Of a stretch of DNA of 64,000 nucleotides, positions 34,792 to 43,219 are shown piece after piece (within the stretch, counting starts at the first letter, position 1; every line of letters begins with the position of its first letter). The stretch comes from JAWWPY01 sp964412845 (GTDB lineage Bacteria > Actinomycetota > Actinomycetes > Streptosporangiales > Streptosporangiaceae): the NCBI GenBank assembly GCA_964412845.1, contig CAYPQM010000004.1:26535-90534 (forward strand), read 5' to 3'. The notes under the pieces were generated by a model. It ran no database searches. It was not told the DNA's origin and worked only from the letters and a program-made list of their open reading frames with translations. Made by a program: the position numbers and the translations under genes.

Positions 34792-35120
34792 TTGCATCTC
34801 TCCGGCGTGGGTGTCGTTGCCTTCAGTATGTGCCCCTGGTGCCAGTGAAGTCACTGGAGCCCCAGGTGCTACCTGGATTCCTGATTGCGGCAGATCGCTG
34901 GTCACACGCTGCCACTGAGCCAACGCGATCATGACAACCGGCGGGCGCCGGTGCGGGCGCCCGGTGGGCCGAACGACCGCTGATCCAGCGGGCCGGCGAC
35001 GGCGCCGAGCACTTTAGAGACCCCAAAAGGAGCCCTTGACCTGCACGTTTATCGTCAACGGGGGGTATTGCCGCCTGTTTGGCGTGGTAGCATTGCTACA
35101 GCGGAAGGGGTATGTGCCAC
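34792..35120. promoter_or_regulatory. carD upstream region
   Basis: 329 bp between divergent genes. TTGACC (35036-35041) is a good -35, but no matching -10 lies 16-18 bp downstream. TAGCAT (35088-35093) sits nearer the gene inside the small inverted repeat GTAGC-ATT-GCTAC (35087-35099). AAGGGG precedes the carD start. No further gene is seen here. Confidence 0.35.
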
Positions 35121-35603
35121 ATGACTTTCAAGGTCGGCGACACCGTCGTCTACCCCCACCATGGGGCTGCTCGGATCGAAGAGATCGAGACCCGTTCGAT
35201 CAAGGGCCAGGACAAGACCTATCTGGTTCTCAAGGTCGACAAGGGTGACCTGACGGTACGCGTGCCAGCGGACAATGCCGAACTGGTAGGGGTCCGCGAC
35301 GTCGTAGGTCAGGAAGGGCTGGAGCGGGTCTTTGAGGTGCTCCGTGCCCCGCACACCGAGGAGCCGACCAACTGGTCGCGGCGGTACAAAGCCAACTTGG
35401 AGAAGCTGGCCTCTGGCGATGTGAACAAGGTGGCCGAGGTCGTCCGCGACCTGTGGCGCCGGGACCGTGAGCGCGGGCTGTCCGCTGGCGAGAAGCGCAT
35501 GCTGGCCAAGGCCCGGCAGATCCTGGTCAGCGAGCTTGCTCTGGCGGAGAAAACCAACGAGGACAAGGCCGAGGCGCTGCTCGACGAGATCCTCGCCTCC
35601 TGA
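35121..35603 (+). CDS. carD: CarD-family RNA polymerase-binding transcription factor
   Basis: 160 residues from ATG 35121 (MTFKVGDTVVYPHHGAARIE); an ATG three codons earlier is also in frame. N-terminal RNAP-interaction (Tudor-like) domain to ~residue 55 with YLVLKVDKGDLTVRVPADNA, then the helical DNA-binding domain with the conserved basic/Trp patch (EPTNWSRRYKANLEKLASGD, VVRDLWRRDRERGLSAGEKR). Nearly identical in pattern to M. tuberculosis CarD. Binds RNAP beta and stabilises open complexes, notably at rRNA promoters; essential in mycobacteria. Confidence 0.95.
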   Translation: MTFKVGDTVVYPHHGAARIEEIETRSIKGQDKTYLVLKVDKGDLTVRVPADNAELVGVRDVVGQEGLERVFEVLRAPHTEEPTNWSRRYKANLEKLASGDVNKVAEVVRDLWRRDRERGLSAGEKRMLAKARQILVSELALAEKTNEDKAEALLDEILAS

Positions 35604-35621
35604 CCCCGTTTCCGGACGTAC

Positions 35622-36113
35622 GTGCCCCTTGAGCTGCCCCGGGTAGGCGTCGGCGTCGACGTTCACCCTTTCGGGTCTGGTCGCGTGCTCTACCTGGCCG
35701 GGCTGCTGTGGCCGGATGAGCAAGGGCTGGCTGGCCATTCCGACGGCGATGTGGCTGCGCACGCCGCGTGCGATGCGCTGCTCTCGGCCGCGGGACTTGG
35801 TGATCTCGGTAGCCATTTCGGCACGTCCGAGCCGCAGTGGGCGGACGCGCCGGGCGCTGTGCTGCTGCGCCGGACCGCCGCGCTGCTGGCCGAGGCGGGG
35901 TTTGCCGCAGGCAATGTGGCCATCCAGATCATCGGTGAGCGCCCGCGTATCGCGCCGCGCCGCGCCGAGGCGGAGAAGGTGCTGGCTGAGGCGCTGGGCG
36001 GGATTGCCGTGAACGTGTCCGGGACCACCACGGACGGCCTTGGCCTGACCGGACGCGGCGAGGGCATCGCCGCGATCGCCACCGCCCTGGTGATCAGGAC
36101 GGATCAGCGGTAA
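35622..36113 (+). CDS. ispF: 2-C-methyl-D-erythritol 2,4-cyclodiphosphate synthase
   Basis: 163 residues from GTG 35622. Zn site DVHPF near residue 13 and AGHSDGDVAAHAACDALL; substrate loop TTTDGLGLTGRGEGIAAIA near the C-terminus. Fifth step of the MEP isoprenoid pathway, forming MEcPP. In many actinomycetes ispD lies between carD and ispF; here only 18 bp separate carD and ispF, so ispD is elsewhere. The 3' end overlaps the convergent PPOX gene by 10 bp. Confidence 0.95.
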   Translation: MPLELPRVGVGVDVHPFGSGRVLYLAGLLWPDEQGLAGHSDGDVAAHAACDALLSAAGLGDLGSHFGTSEPQWADAPGAVLLRRTAALLAEAGFAAGNVAIQIIGERPRIAPRRAEAEKVLAEALGGIAVNVSGTTTDGLGLTGRGEGIAAIATALVIRTDQR

Positions 36114-36754
36114 AGCCGCTCGGCGTATGACGGACCGTAATAGCTCTCAAGTTCGTCCAGCGTTTCCTCGGTGTGCTGGACGGTCTTGGCGATGCACGCT
36201 ACGGACGGCAGCGCCGCCGGGTTCCACGTCTCGGGATGCCACAACTCGGAGCGCATGAACGCCTTGGCGCAGTGGTAGAAGATCTGCTCGATCTCGACCA
36301 GCAGAGCCAGCGCCGGCCGATGGCCCCGCACGATCATGTCGTCGAAGAACGGTGCCTCGCGGATCAGCCGGGCCCGCCCATTGATGCGCAGCGTGTCCTC
36401 GCGCCCAGGCACCAGGAACACCAGGCCGACGTGCCCGTTTTCCAGCACGTTGCGGAACCCGTCCGCGCGGCGGTTGCCGGGACGATCCGGGATGGCGATC
36501 GTGGAGTCGTCGATCACGTGGGTGAAGCCTGGCGGGTCACCCTTGGGTGAGACATCGCAGGTGCCGTCCGCCGCCGCGGTCGCGATCATGCAGAACGGGG
36601 CAGCGGCCAGCCAGTCCCGGTCCATCTGGTGCAGGACAGGCCGGTCCTTGGTGGCAGCGCGCCGGCCGGGTACGCCCAGGAGTTCCCGGAGCTCGCTCTC
36701 TGACGCGATCTCGACTATGCCTGCCTGGTCCAGGCCTGCCTGCTCCAGCATCAT
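36104..36754 (-). CDS. Pyridoxamine 5'-phosphate oxidase-family (PPOX) FMN protein
   Basis: 216 residues. Split beta-barrel signature: FCMIATAAADGTCDVSPKGD, IPDRPGNRRADGFRNVLENG and VGLVFLVPGREDTLRINGRA. This matches the MSMEG_1061-type FMN/F420-binding PPOX subgroup. Soluble. Start ATG overlaps the end of the upstream DUF2637 gene (ATGA/ATGATG), implying coupling. Actual substrate and cofactor (FMN, F420 or heme) cannot be told from sequence. Confidence 0.85.
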   Translation of the reverse strand: MMLEQAGLDQAGIVEIASESELRELLGVPGRRAATKDRPVLHQMDRDWLAAAPFCMIATAAADGTCDVSPKGDPPGFTHVIDDSTIAIPDRPGNRRADGFRNVLENGHVGLVFLVPGREDTLRINGRARLIREAPFFDDMIVRGHRPALALLVEIEQIFYHCAKAFMRSELWHPETWNPAALPSVACIAKTVQHTEETLDELESYYGPSYAERLYR

Positions 36755-38343
36755 GCCTCCTGGTCGGATTCTTCCTCGGGTGGTGTCGGGGTGCTCCGCA
36801 TCCGGTCAAAGTGCGGCGAGGGCGCCGGCACGGGTGCGGGCAGCGGCTGATGCGGGATCAGCACGGGCTGCTGGCCGGACTCCTCGGCAGCCGGCTCGCC
36901 AGGCTCATCGCTGGCGGGCTGGTCGTTGGCGGGCTGGTCGTTGGCGGGCTGGTCGCCGCCAGCCGCGGGCTGGCCGCTGCCGGCGCCTGGGCCGGCGGCA
37001 GGTTTCCCCGCAGATCCCCAGGCCCCCTCGGGGTGAGCTTCGTCGCTGACCGGGTCGTCGTCCAGGCCAGGCCCCGAGTCCAAAGCCAGTCCAGCATCCT
37101 CAGCATCCTCAGCGTCCCCGGCGCCGGTGGCCTCAGCGGAGCCCGCCGCCGCGCCGAGATCCGCGGTGTCAGTGCTCTTGCTGGAGTCGGCGCTCGTGTG
37201 GGTGTCAGCCCTCTTGCCGGTGTCAGTGCTCTTGCTGGAGTCGCTGGCCGTGCCGGAGATGCTGGCCGTGCCGGAGTTGGCCCCCTTCCCGGGGCCCGGG
37301 GAACCGGTGCCGTCGGCCGGGCGCCCGGCGTTACCTGTCTTCGTGGCGCCCGTGCTGTGACCTGCTTCCCCGGGATTCCCAGCATTCCCGGAGCCGGTGG
37401 CCCCGCTGACCTCCGTGGCGTGGCCGGTGAACGTGGCGTAGCCGGTGAACGTGGCCTGTCCCGCGGCCGCCGCCGCTGCTGCTGCGGAGTCCTTGGCATG
37501 CCGGGCGGCGGTGGCCCGGCCAGCGTCGGTGCCGGTCACGGAGCCCGAGGGCGGCACGGTGCTGGCCGGGCCGGCCGGATCGTCGGCGATCGCCGCGGGG
37601 ACGGCTGGGATTCCGGCAGCAGGTACCGGCTTGAGCAACGCGTCGAGCCCCTGGCGCGGCTGGCCAGCCGCGCCAGGCGGCCCGGCGCTCGCTGCCGGGG
37701 CGGCGGGCAACGGGGTGGCGGGCAACGGGGCGGCGGGCAACGGGGCGGCGGGCAACGGGGCGGCGGGCAACGGGGGCGTGGGCAACCGGGGGGCGGGCGA
37801 CTGGACGGCGGCAGGCTGCTGGGGGACCGGCGGCCCCGCTGCCAGTTGCGCACCGGATGGTCCGGTCCCGTTCCCTGGCCTGCCTCCTATCCGGGATTTC
37901 CGGAGATGCCGCAGCATGGCCAGCCACAGGCCGAAGCCGAGCAGGAGCAGTACCCAGGGGGTGACCGCGACGGCCGCCGCGGTTGGCCGCCGCGGCAGGC
38001 TGACGCCCATGGCGTGCACCGCGTCAGCCGCGGACGTCGCGGCCAGCAGGACGAGGATGGACAGCCACGCGTAGAACTTCGTCCACCACCCCCCGCCACG
38101 CAGGGCGAGCGCCGCGGCGCAGGCCACCACCAGCATGGCGTCGAAGATCAGCGGATATAGCCGGGCCAGGGTCTTGGAGGTCCCGGCGGCGAGGGCGATC
38201 GCGTGGATCCCCGCGTAAGACAGCACGAACGCGGCCGCGGCCAGCAGGATCACGCCCGCGATCACGGCGACGAGCGCCGCCAGCCGGAGCCTTGCGGGCA
38301 GATCCGTGCCGCGGGATTCACGCGCGGCGGGAGTGTCGTTCAT
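36751..38343 (-). CDS. DUF2637 membrane protein with long repetitive disordered tail
   Basis: 530 residues from ATG 38343. The first ~180 residues hold four TM helices (LAALVAVIAGVILLAAAAFV; LYPLIFDAMLVVACAAALAL; FYAWLSILVLLAATSAADAV; TPWVLLLLGFGLWLAML), the DUF2637 pattern seen in many actinomycete chromosomal and plasmid-linked proteins. The remaining ~350 residues are Pro/Ala/Gly/Ser/Asp low complexity and contain short repeats (PLPAA units; SSKSTDT units), cytosolic and probably disordered. Ends overlapping the PPOX start. Function unknown. Confidence 0.75.
   Translation of the reverse strand: MNDTPAARESRGTDLPARLRLAALVAVIAGVILLAAAAFVLSYAGIHAIALAAGTSKTLARLYPLIFDAMLVVACAAALALRGGGWWTKFYAWLSILVLLAATSAADAVHAMGVSLPRRPTAAAVAVTPWVLLLLGFGLWLAMLRHLRKSRIGGRPGNGTGPSGAQLAAGPPVPQQPAAVQSPAPRLPTPPLPAAPLPAAPLPAAPLPATPLPAAPAASAGPPGAAGQPRQGLDALLKPVPAAGIPAVPAAIADDPAGPASTVPPSGSVTGTDAGRATAARHAKDSAAAAAAAAGQATFTGYATFTGHATEVSGATGSGNAGNPGEAGHSTGATKTGNAGRPADGTGSPGPGKGANSGTASISGTASDSSKSTDTGKRADTHTSADSSKSTDTADLGAAAGSAEATGAGDAEDAEDAGLALDSGPGLDDDPVSDEAHPEGAWGSAGKPAAGPGAGSGQPAAGGDQPANDQPANDQPASDEPGEPAAEESGQQPVLIPHQPLPAPVPAPSPHFDRMRSTPTPPEEESDQEA
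37698..37790. repeat. 15-bp tandem repeat inside the DUF2637 gene
   Basis: About six near-identical copies of a 15-bp unit (GGCGGCGGGCAACGG on the plus strand) encode the PLPAA-type repeat. A second in-gene duplication (GTGTCAGTGCTCTTGCTGGA, ~37166-37190 and ~37217-37241) encodes the SSKSTDT repeats. Confidence 0.8.
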
Positions 38344-38389
38344 CGGAGCCGGTCGTCCTTCCTGGGGGGAACCATCTGACGCCGTCCGC

Positions 38390-38698
38390 CTATGGCCGGA
38401 AACGGAGAGCGGAACGCTCCGGGCCGGGTGCCAGCGAGCAATACCGCTGCGGATCCGCCGGGTGAATGGGGAGGGCCGGAATGACGAACGGCCGCAGGCC
38501 CGCCCCCGCGATCTTGGCGTCAAGAGAGACGATATGCCGTAGTACCGGGTGGCTGGGGAGATTCTGGTCAAGCGTCATGCCGATTTCCGCACCACTGACG
38601 GGCCGAGGGGCGGCGTTCTCGTGCTCGGCGGCCGGCTGCTGTTCGCCAATGATGATGTCAGGATATCGGTCGTTACGGCCGGTGACACATGTGGTCAT
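38390..38698 (-). CDS. Small hypothetical protein
   Basis: 102 residues, starting MTTCVTGRNDRYPDIIIGEQ. No membrane segment or known motif; the middle (LPSHPVLRHIVSLDAKIAGA) looks like ordered protein and codon third positions are mostly G/C, as in neighbouring genes. It lies in the 500-bp gap between the DUF2637 gene and cysS, where the start side is unusually AT-rich (38690-38740), as promoters often are here. A plus-strand frame over the same DNA is less gene-like. Unrecognised. Confidence 0.4.
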   Translation of the reverse strand: MTTCVTGRNDRYPDIIIGEQQPAAEHENAAPRPVSGAEIGMTLDQNLPSHPVLRHIVSLDAKIAGAGLRPFVIPALPIHPADPQRYCSLAPGPERSALRFRP

Positions 38699-38847
38699 TA
38701 TCGTAATTCCACTGCCGACGAAACGATTTATCGGCGGAACGGCTCAGTGTCACCGGCGACGGCATACCGGCCACGGCAGGTGGATCCCCGAGCCGCGGCC
38801 GGCTTTGCCTGACGTGGCCGGTCGCGCTATCCCGTACCCTTTGCTGC

Positions 38848-40308
38848 GTGACGCTCCGCCTCTATGACACCGCTGCGCGCAGTGTGCGCGAGTTCGTCCC
38901 GGTCGTGCCCGGGAAGGCAGCGCTGTACCTGTGTGGCGCCACTGTGCAGGCACCGCCGCACATCGGGCACGTCAGGTCGGGCGTCAGTTTCGACATACTC
39001 GTCCGCTGGCTGAGGGCCAGCGGTTACCAGACCACGTTCTGCCGGAATGTCACCGACATCGATGACAAGATCATCCGAGTCGCCGGGGGTGAGGGAGTGC
39101 CCTGGTGGCTGGTGGCCCAGCGCAATGAGCGCGCGTTCAGCCGCGCCTATGACTCACTCGGCTGCCGGCCGCCCGACGTCGAGCCGCGGGCGACCGGGCA
39201 TGTGCCAGAGATGATCATCCTGATGCGGCGGCTGATCGACCGCGGCCACGCGTACGCCGCCGGCGGGGACGTGTACTTCGACGTCAGCTCCTATCCCGAG
39301 TACGGGGCGCTTTCCGGCCAGCGTCCCGAGCACATGCGCGCCGCCGATGACACAGAAAGCAATGATGCCAAACGGAACCCCCGCGACTTCGCACTCTGGA
39401 AAGGTGCGAAGCCGGGTGAGCCGGCCTGGGACACCCCGTGGGGGCCCGGCCGCCCGGGATGGCACCTGGAATGCTCGGCCATGGCCACCAAGTACCTCGG
39501 CCCCACCTTCGATATCCACGGCGGCGGTCTCGACCTGGTCTTTCCGCACCACGAGAACGAGCTGGCCCAGTCCAGATCGGCCGGAGACGGATTCGCCCGG
39601 TACTGGCTGCACAACGGCCTGGTCGGGATAGCCGGGGAGAAGATGAGCAAGTCGCTCGGCAATTCGCTGCTGGTGGATGTGATAGTCACCAAGGTCCGCC
39701 CGGTGGAGTTGCGGTACTACCTGGGCCAGGCGCACTACCGGTCGGCGATCGAGTACTCGCCGGACGCGCTCGCGGAGGCGGGCGCTGCCTATCGCCGGAT
39801 CGAAGGGTTCGTCACCCGGGCTGCGGAGGTCGCCGCGTCGCCACCCGGTGCGGACGACCCAGCGGCGGCGGTGCACGCAAGTACCTCGCTGGCTGGGACC
39901 GAGGCGCCAGCCGCCGCGATGGCGCTGCCGACGGCGTTCTCGGCGGCGCTCGACGATGATCTCGGCGTGCCGCTGGCGCTCGCTGCCGTGCACGACGCGG
40001 TCCGCGACGGCAACAACGCCCTGGCCGCCGGGGATGCCGATCGGGCGACGACGCGGCTGGCCGAGGTCAGGGCGATGCTGGACGTGCTCGGCCTGGACCC
40101 ACTGGCCGAGCCCTGGGTTTCCCGTGGGCCGGAGGACGACCTGCAACAGGTTGTCGGCGCGCTGGTCAGCGTGGCCCTGGCGCAGCGGCAGGCAGCCCGG
40201 GAGCGCAAGGACTACGCGGCGGCGGACGGGATCAGGGATGAACTGCACGCGGCCGGGGTCCTCATTGAGGACACCCCCAATGGTCCCCGATGGGAGCTGA
40301 AGCGATGA
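38848..40308 (+). CDS. cysS: Cysteinyl-tRNA synthetase
   Basis: 486 residues from GTG 38848. Class I synthetase: zinc-site C29 in LYLCGATVQ, HIGH at 38-41 (PPHIGHVRSG), WHLECSAMATKYLG with the second zinc Cys, HHENELAQS, and KMSKS in GEKMSKSLGN. A C-terminal helical DALR-type domain carries RQAARERKDYAAADGIRDEL. Charges tRNA-Cys. The stop overlaps the rlmB N-terminal frame by 4 nt (ATGA). Confidence 0.95.
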   Translation: MTLRLYDTAARSVREFVPVVPGKAALYLCGATVQAPPHIGHVRSGVSFDILVRWLRASGYQTTFCRNVTDIDDKIIRVAGGEGVPWWLVAQRNERAFSRAYDSLGCRPPDVEPRATGHVPEMIILMRRLIDRGHAYAAGGDVYFDVSSYPEYGALSGQRPEHMRAADDTESNDAKRNPRDFALWKGAKPGEPAWDTPWGPGRPGWHLECSAMATKYLGPTFDIHGGGLDLVFPHHENELAQSRSAGDGFARYWLHNGLVGIAGEKMSKSLGNSLLVDVIVTKVRPVELRYYLGQAHYRSAIEYSPDALAEAGAAYRRIEGFVTRAAEVAASPPGADDPAAAVHASTSLAGTEAPAAAMALPTAFSAALDDDLGVPLALAAVHDAVRDGNNALAAGDADRATTRLAEVRAMLDVLGLDPLAEPWVSRGPEDDLQQVVGALVSVALAQRQAARERKDYAAADGIRDELHAAGVLIEDTPNGPRWELKR

Positions 40309-40646
40309 GCCGCGGCGGATCCACCGGGGCGGGCCGGGGTGGCCGGACCAAGTCAGGGAAGCCTCGTCCGGGCACGGGCGGGTACGGCAAACGCCGGCTG
40401 GAAGGCAAGGGCCCCACTCCGCCTGCCCACCAGCGGCCTGGTCACCCGGCCCAACGCCGCGCGGCGGCGGCATCCCGTGACGCGGTCCGTGGCGAGTCGC
40501 GCGGCGACAGCCAGGGCCGCGGCCGGCCGGGGGAGTCTGGCGACCGTGCGGCGGGAAGGGTTTCTGAGGGCAGCGGTTACGGCGCCCGGGCCTTCGGGGA
40601 CCGGGCGGCCGGCGGGCGTCCGCGCGGTGCCGGTGACGTGCCCTAG
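40305..40646 (+). CDS. RlmB N-terminal extension, ended by an in-frame TAG
   Basis: 113 residues from ATG 40305, overlapping cysS. Gly/Arg/Lys-rich and disordered (RGGRTKSGKPRPGTGGYGKR, LEGKGPTPPAHQRPGHPAQR), exactly the basic extension that precedes the methyltransferase in actinobacterial RlmB proteins. The frame ends DVP-TAG at 40644-40646, and the same frame resumes at once with GTG 40647. So the usual single gene is either split into two translation products or joined by readthrough. A basic tail alone could still bind RNA. Confidence 0.75.
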   Translation: MSRGGSTGAGRGGRTKSGKPRPGTGGYGKRRLEGKGPTPPAHQRPGHPAQRRAAAASRDAVRGESRGDSQGRGRPGESGDRAAGRVSEGSGYGARAFGDRAAGGRPRGAGDVP

Positions 40647-41384
40647 GTGGTCGCCGGGCGTAACTCGGTACTCGAATCGTTGCGGGCCAAGGTGCCGGCC
40701 ACCGCCTTGTACGCGGGCCCGCGGATGGATTCCGACGACCGGGTCCGCGAGGTTATCCGGCTGGCCGCCGACGCGGGTATCCCGATGATCGAGGCGGGCC
40801 GCCCGGAACTGGACCGGCTCACCGGGGGAGCGGTTCACCAGGGCCTCGCGCTGCGGATCCGGCCCTATGACTACGCGCACGCCGATGACCTGGTCGACCG
40901 CGCCCGGGCCGCCGGGCAGGAACCGCTGATCGTGGCCCTGGACGGGGTCACCGATCCACGTAACCTGGGCGCCATCGCACGGTCCGTGGCCGCGTTCGGC
41001 GGGCATGGCGTGCTCATTCCCGCCCGTCGCTCGGCCCGGGTGAGCGCTGGTTCGTGGAAGGCGTCCGCGGGCGCGCTGGCCCGGGTGCCGGTGGCTCAGA
41101 CGCCCAACCTGGTCCGCGCGCTCACCTCCTACCAGGAGGCCGGCCTGTTCGTGGTGGGACTTGACGCCGCGGGGCCGATTCCGGTCGACGAGCTTGACAT
41201 CGCGGACGGGCCGCTGGTGCTGGTGATCGGCTCGGAAGGGCGCGGCCTGTCCAGGCTCGTCGCCCAGAGCTGCGACCTGCTCGCCCGGATCCCGGTCACC
41301 GCGGCCACCGAGTCGCTCAACGCCGGCGTGGCGGCCGGCATCGCGCTGCACGAGGTCGCCCGCCGCCGTCCGTCCCCCGCCTGA
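40647..41384 (+). CDS. rlmB: 23S rRNA 2'-O-methyltransferase RlmB/SpoU, core enzyme
   Basis: 245 residues from GTG 40647, in frame with and directly after the TAG of the N-terminal extension. Length matches E. coli RlmB (243). Begins VVAGRNSVLESLRAKVP (L30e-like substrate domain), then the SPOUT knot motifs DGVTDPRNLGAIARSVAAFG, LVLVIGSEGRGLSRLVAQSC and TESLNAGVAAGIALHEVARR. Methylates a ribose in 23S rRNA (G2251 in E. coli). No clear ribosome-binding site before GTG, so expression probably depends on reinitiation or readthrough. Confidence 0.88.
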   Translation: MVAGRNSVLESLRAKVPATALYAGPRMDSDDRVREVIRLAADAGIPMIEAGRPELDRLTGGAVHQGLALRIRPYDYAHADDLVDRARAAGQEPLIVALDGVTDPRNLGAIARSVAAFGGHGVLIPARRSARVSAGSWKASAGALARVPVAQTPNLVRALTSYQEAGLFVVGLDAAGPIPVDELDIADGPLVLVIGSEGRGLSRLVAQSCDLLARIPVTAATESLNAGVAAGIALHEVARRRPSPA

Positions 41385-41670
41385 CGGAGCCCGCCCGCGG
41401 TCGCGGTCGCGGTCGGCGGTCGGCGCGCTCGGACTCCCGGGGTTTGTGGACTGAATGTGTTGTTTGCTTGGCAAGCCCAACGGCGGCACTTAGAGTCCAC
41501 GGACTGGATGAGGCTGGTTCGGGCGCACCTGGAATGCCCAGGGTGCACCCGGACCCGTTTGCCAGGGGAGCCTGCCGGGGAAGGTAACCAGTGATCTTGC
41601 TCCGAGCGGGGTCAGCTGGATCCACGGCAGGCACCGGGGGTGGGTCCAGGACGGGCACCGGGGGGGGCTC

Positions 41671-43155
41671 GTGCGACCAACGATCCGGCAGGTGGCCCTG
41701 ACCTGGCTGGCGGCCGCCATGTCGCTAACGGCCGGGCTAGGACTCGCCGCGCCGCTGGCCAGTGCGTCGGCGGCCAGTGCGCCGCCTGCCAGGGTGACAG
41801 CCGGTGGCAGGCCGCTCGGCGCAGCTCCGATCACGCACGTCATCGAGATCATGCTGGAGAACCACACGCTCGACAACCTGTTCCTCTCGCTGGCGGGCGC
41901 GGCGGGCACGGTGGCGACACCGTCGGGCGTGGTGCACCCGGTAACGGCGCCGCCGAACGAGGGCGACGTGCAAGGCGGCATTGACAACAGCCGGGCGGCC
42001 GAGCTCACCGCGATGGACAGCCAACCTGCCCGGGGTTACCTGATGGACCGTTACACGCAGCCGCCGTTCGGCATATCGGCGATCACCGCGTTCGGCCCGC
42101 AGTTCGATCCCAACCTGCAGTACCTGGCCAGAAGCTACGAACTGGCGGACCGCAATTTCCAGCCGGTGATCGCCCCCACCCAGCCGAACGTCCTGACCGC
42201 CCTGACCGGCACAGCGCACGGCTGGTACTTCAACCGCCCGGACCCGCACCCCCGGCCGTGGTATTCCATCTTCGACGAACTGACGGCGCACAGCCGAAGC
42301 TGGAAGATCTACTACGCGCTGCCGCAGTCGTTCCTGCGCGGCACCGTCTGGGACCAGATCATCCCGCCCGGACACGCCAGCGATCTCAGCAGCGGCGACC
42401 AGTTCTTCGCTGACCTGGCCGCCGGGCAGCTGCCCAGTTTCTCCTTCGTCCGGCCCGGCATCGGCTACAGCGAGGAGCCCAGGGAGGACATCGGGGAAGG
42501 TGACCTGTGGCTCGGCCAACTGGTGCGGGCCGTGGCCCGCAGTCCGTACTGGCGGTCGACTGCGATCTTTGTCAGCTACGACGAGGGCGGCGGTTTCTGG
42601 GACCACGTCGCCCCTCCCGTGCCGACCGGCTACGGGACCCGTACCCCGCTGGTGATCATCAGTCCCTGGGCCCGCGCCGGGGTCTTCGGGCAAGTCTCGA
42701 CCAATGTCTCGGTGCTGTCCTTCATGCAGCACCTCTGGGGGATGCCCCCGCTCAACCGCCTGAATGCCGTGCAGAACGACCTGGCCGGGGCGTTCAACTT
42801 TGCGCAGCGGCCGCTGCCGCCGCCAGAGGTCGCGGTCGCGCCGCGGGACACGATCGGGTTCCACGGCGCGACCGACTACACCGACCTCAGCGCGCCGGCG
42901 GCGGGTAGCTGGCTGCAGATCCACCTGGCCGCCGAGACCGGCGGGCTGACGCTGGATCAGGCCGCGTCGGGGCTGGTTACCCTCACCGTCACGGCACCAG
43001 CCGGGATCACCATCCCGGCCGGCTTCCCGGTGTCCGTGCCGCTGACCCGGGGCCGTGCGTCGGCCACGGTGCGCTTCCCGGCGGCTGGCTATTACCGGAT
43101 CAGGGCTGACGGCCCGGACGGCAGCATCGGCTGGACCACCATCGTCATCCGGTGA
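41671..43155 (+). CDS. Secreted phosphoesterase (phospholipase C/AcpA family)
   Basis: 494 residues from GTG 41671. Signal peptide: MRPTIRQVALTWLAAAMSLT then an Ala-rich stretch to about residue 35. The phosphoesterase-family motifs are VIEIMLENHTLDNLFLSLAG (metal/nucleophile site), IAPTQPNVLTALTGTAHGWY, FVSYDEGGGFWDHVAPP, and TRTPLVIISPWARAGVFG. A ~100-residue C-terminal beta domain follows (LVTLTVTAPAGITIPAG). Exported hydrolase of phospholipids or other phosphate esters. Monocistronic as far as seen. Confidence 0.88.
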   Translation: MRPTIRQVALTWLAAAMSLTAGLGLAAPLASASAASAPPARVTAGGRPLGAAPITHVIEIMLENHTLDNLFLSLAGAAGTVATPSGVVHPVTAPPNEGDVQGGIDNSRAAELTAMDSQPARGYLMDRYTQPPFGISAITAFGPQFDPNLQYLARSYELADRNFQPVIAPTQPNVLTALTGTAHGWYFNRPDPHPRPWYSIFDELTAHSRSWKIYYALPQSFLRGTVWDQIIPPGHASDLSSGDQFFADLAAGQLPSFSFVRPGIGYSEEPREDIGEGDLWLGQLVRAVARSPYWRSTAIFVSYDEGGGFWDHVAPPVPTGYGTRTPLVIISPWARAGVFGQVSTNVSVLSFMQHLWGMPPLNRLNAVQNDLAGAFNFAQRPLPPPEVAVAPRDTIGFHGATDYTDLSAPAAGSWLQIHLAAETGGLTLDQAASGLVTLTVTAPAGITIPAGFPVSVPLTRGRASATVRFPAAGYYRIRADGPDGSIGWTTIVIR

Positions 43156-43219
43156 CGTGACCGGCGCGGGCAGGTTAGGGTCGCTTCAGCGGGATGAGGC
43201 ACGGGATTGAGGTGCGGCC

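Noticed and set aside
37698..37790. Possible CRISPR-like array
   Set aside because: 15-bp units are contiguous without spacers and in frame within a coding region; a minisatellite.
36547..38160. 537-codon plus-strand frame over PPOX and the DUF2637 gene
   Set aside because: Low-complexity shadow created by the repetitive tail; the minus-strand reading has TM helices and a PPOX fold.
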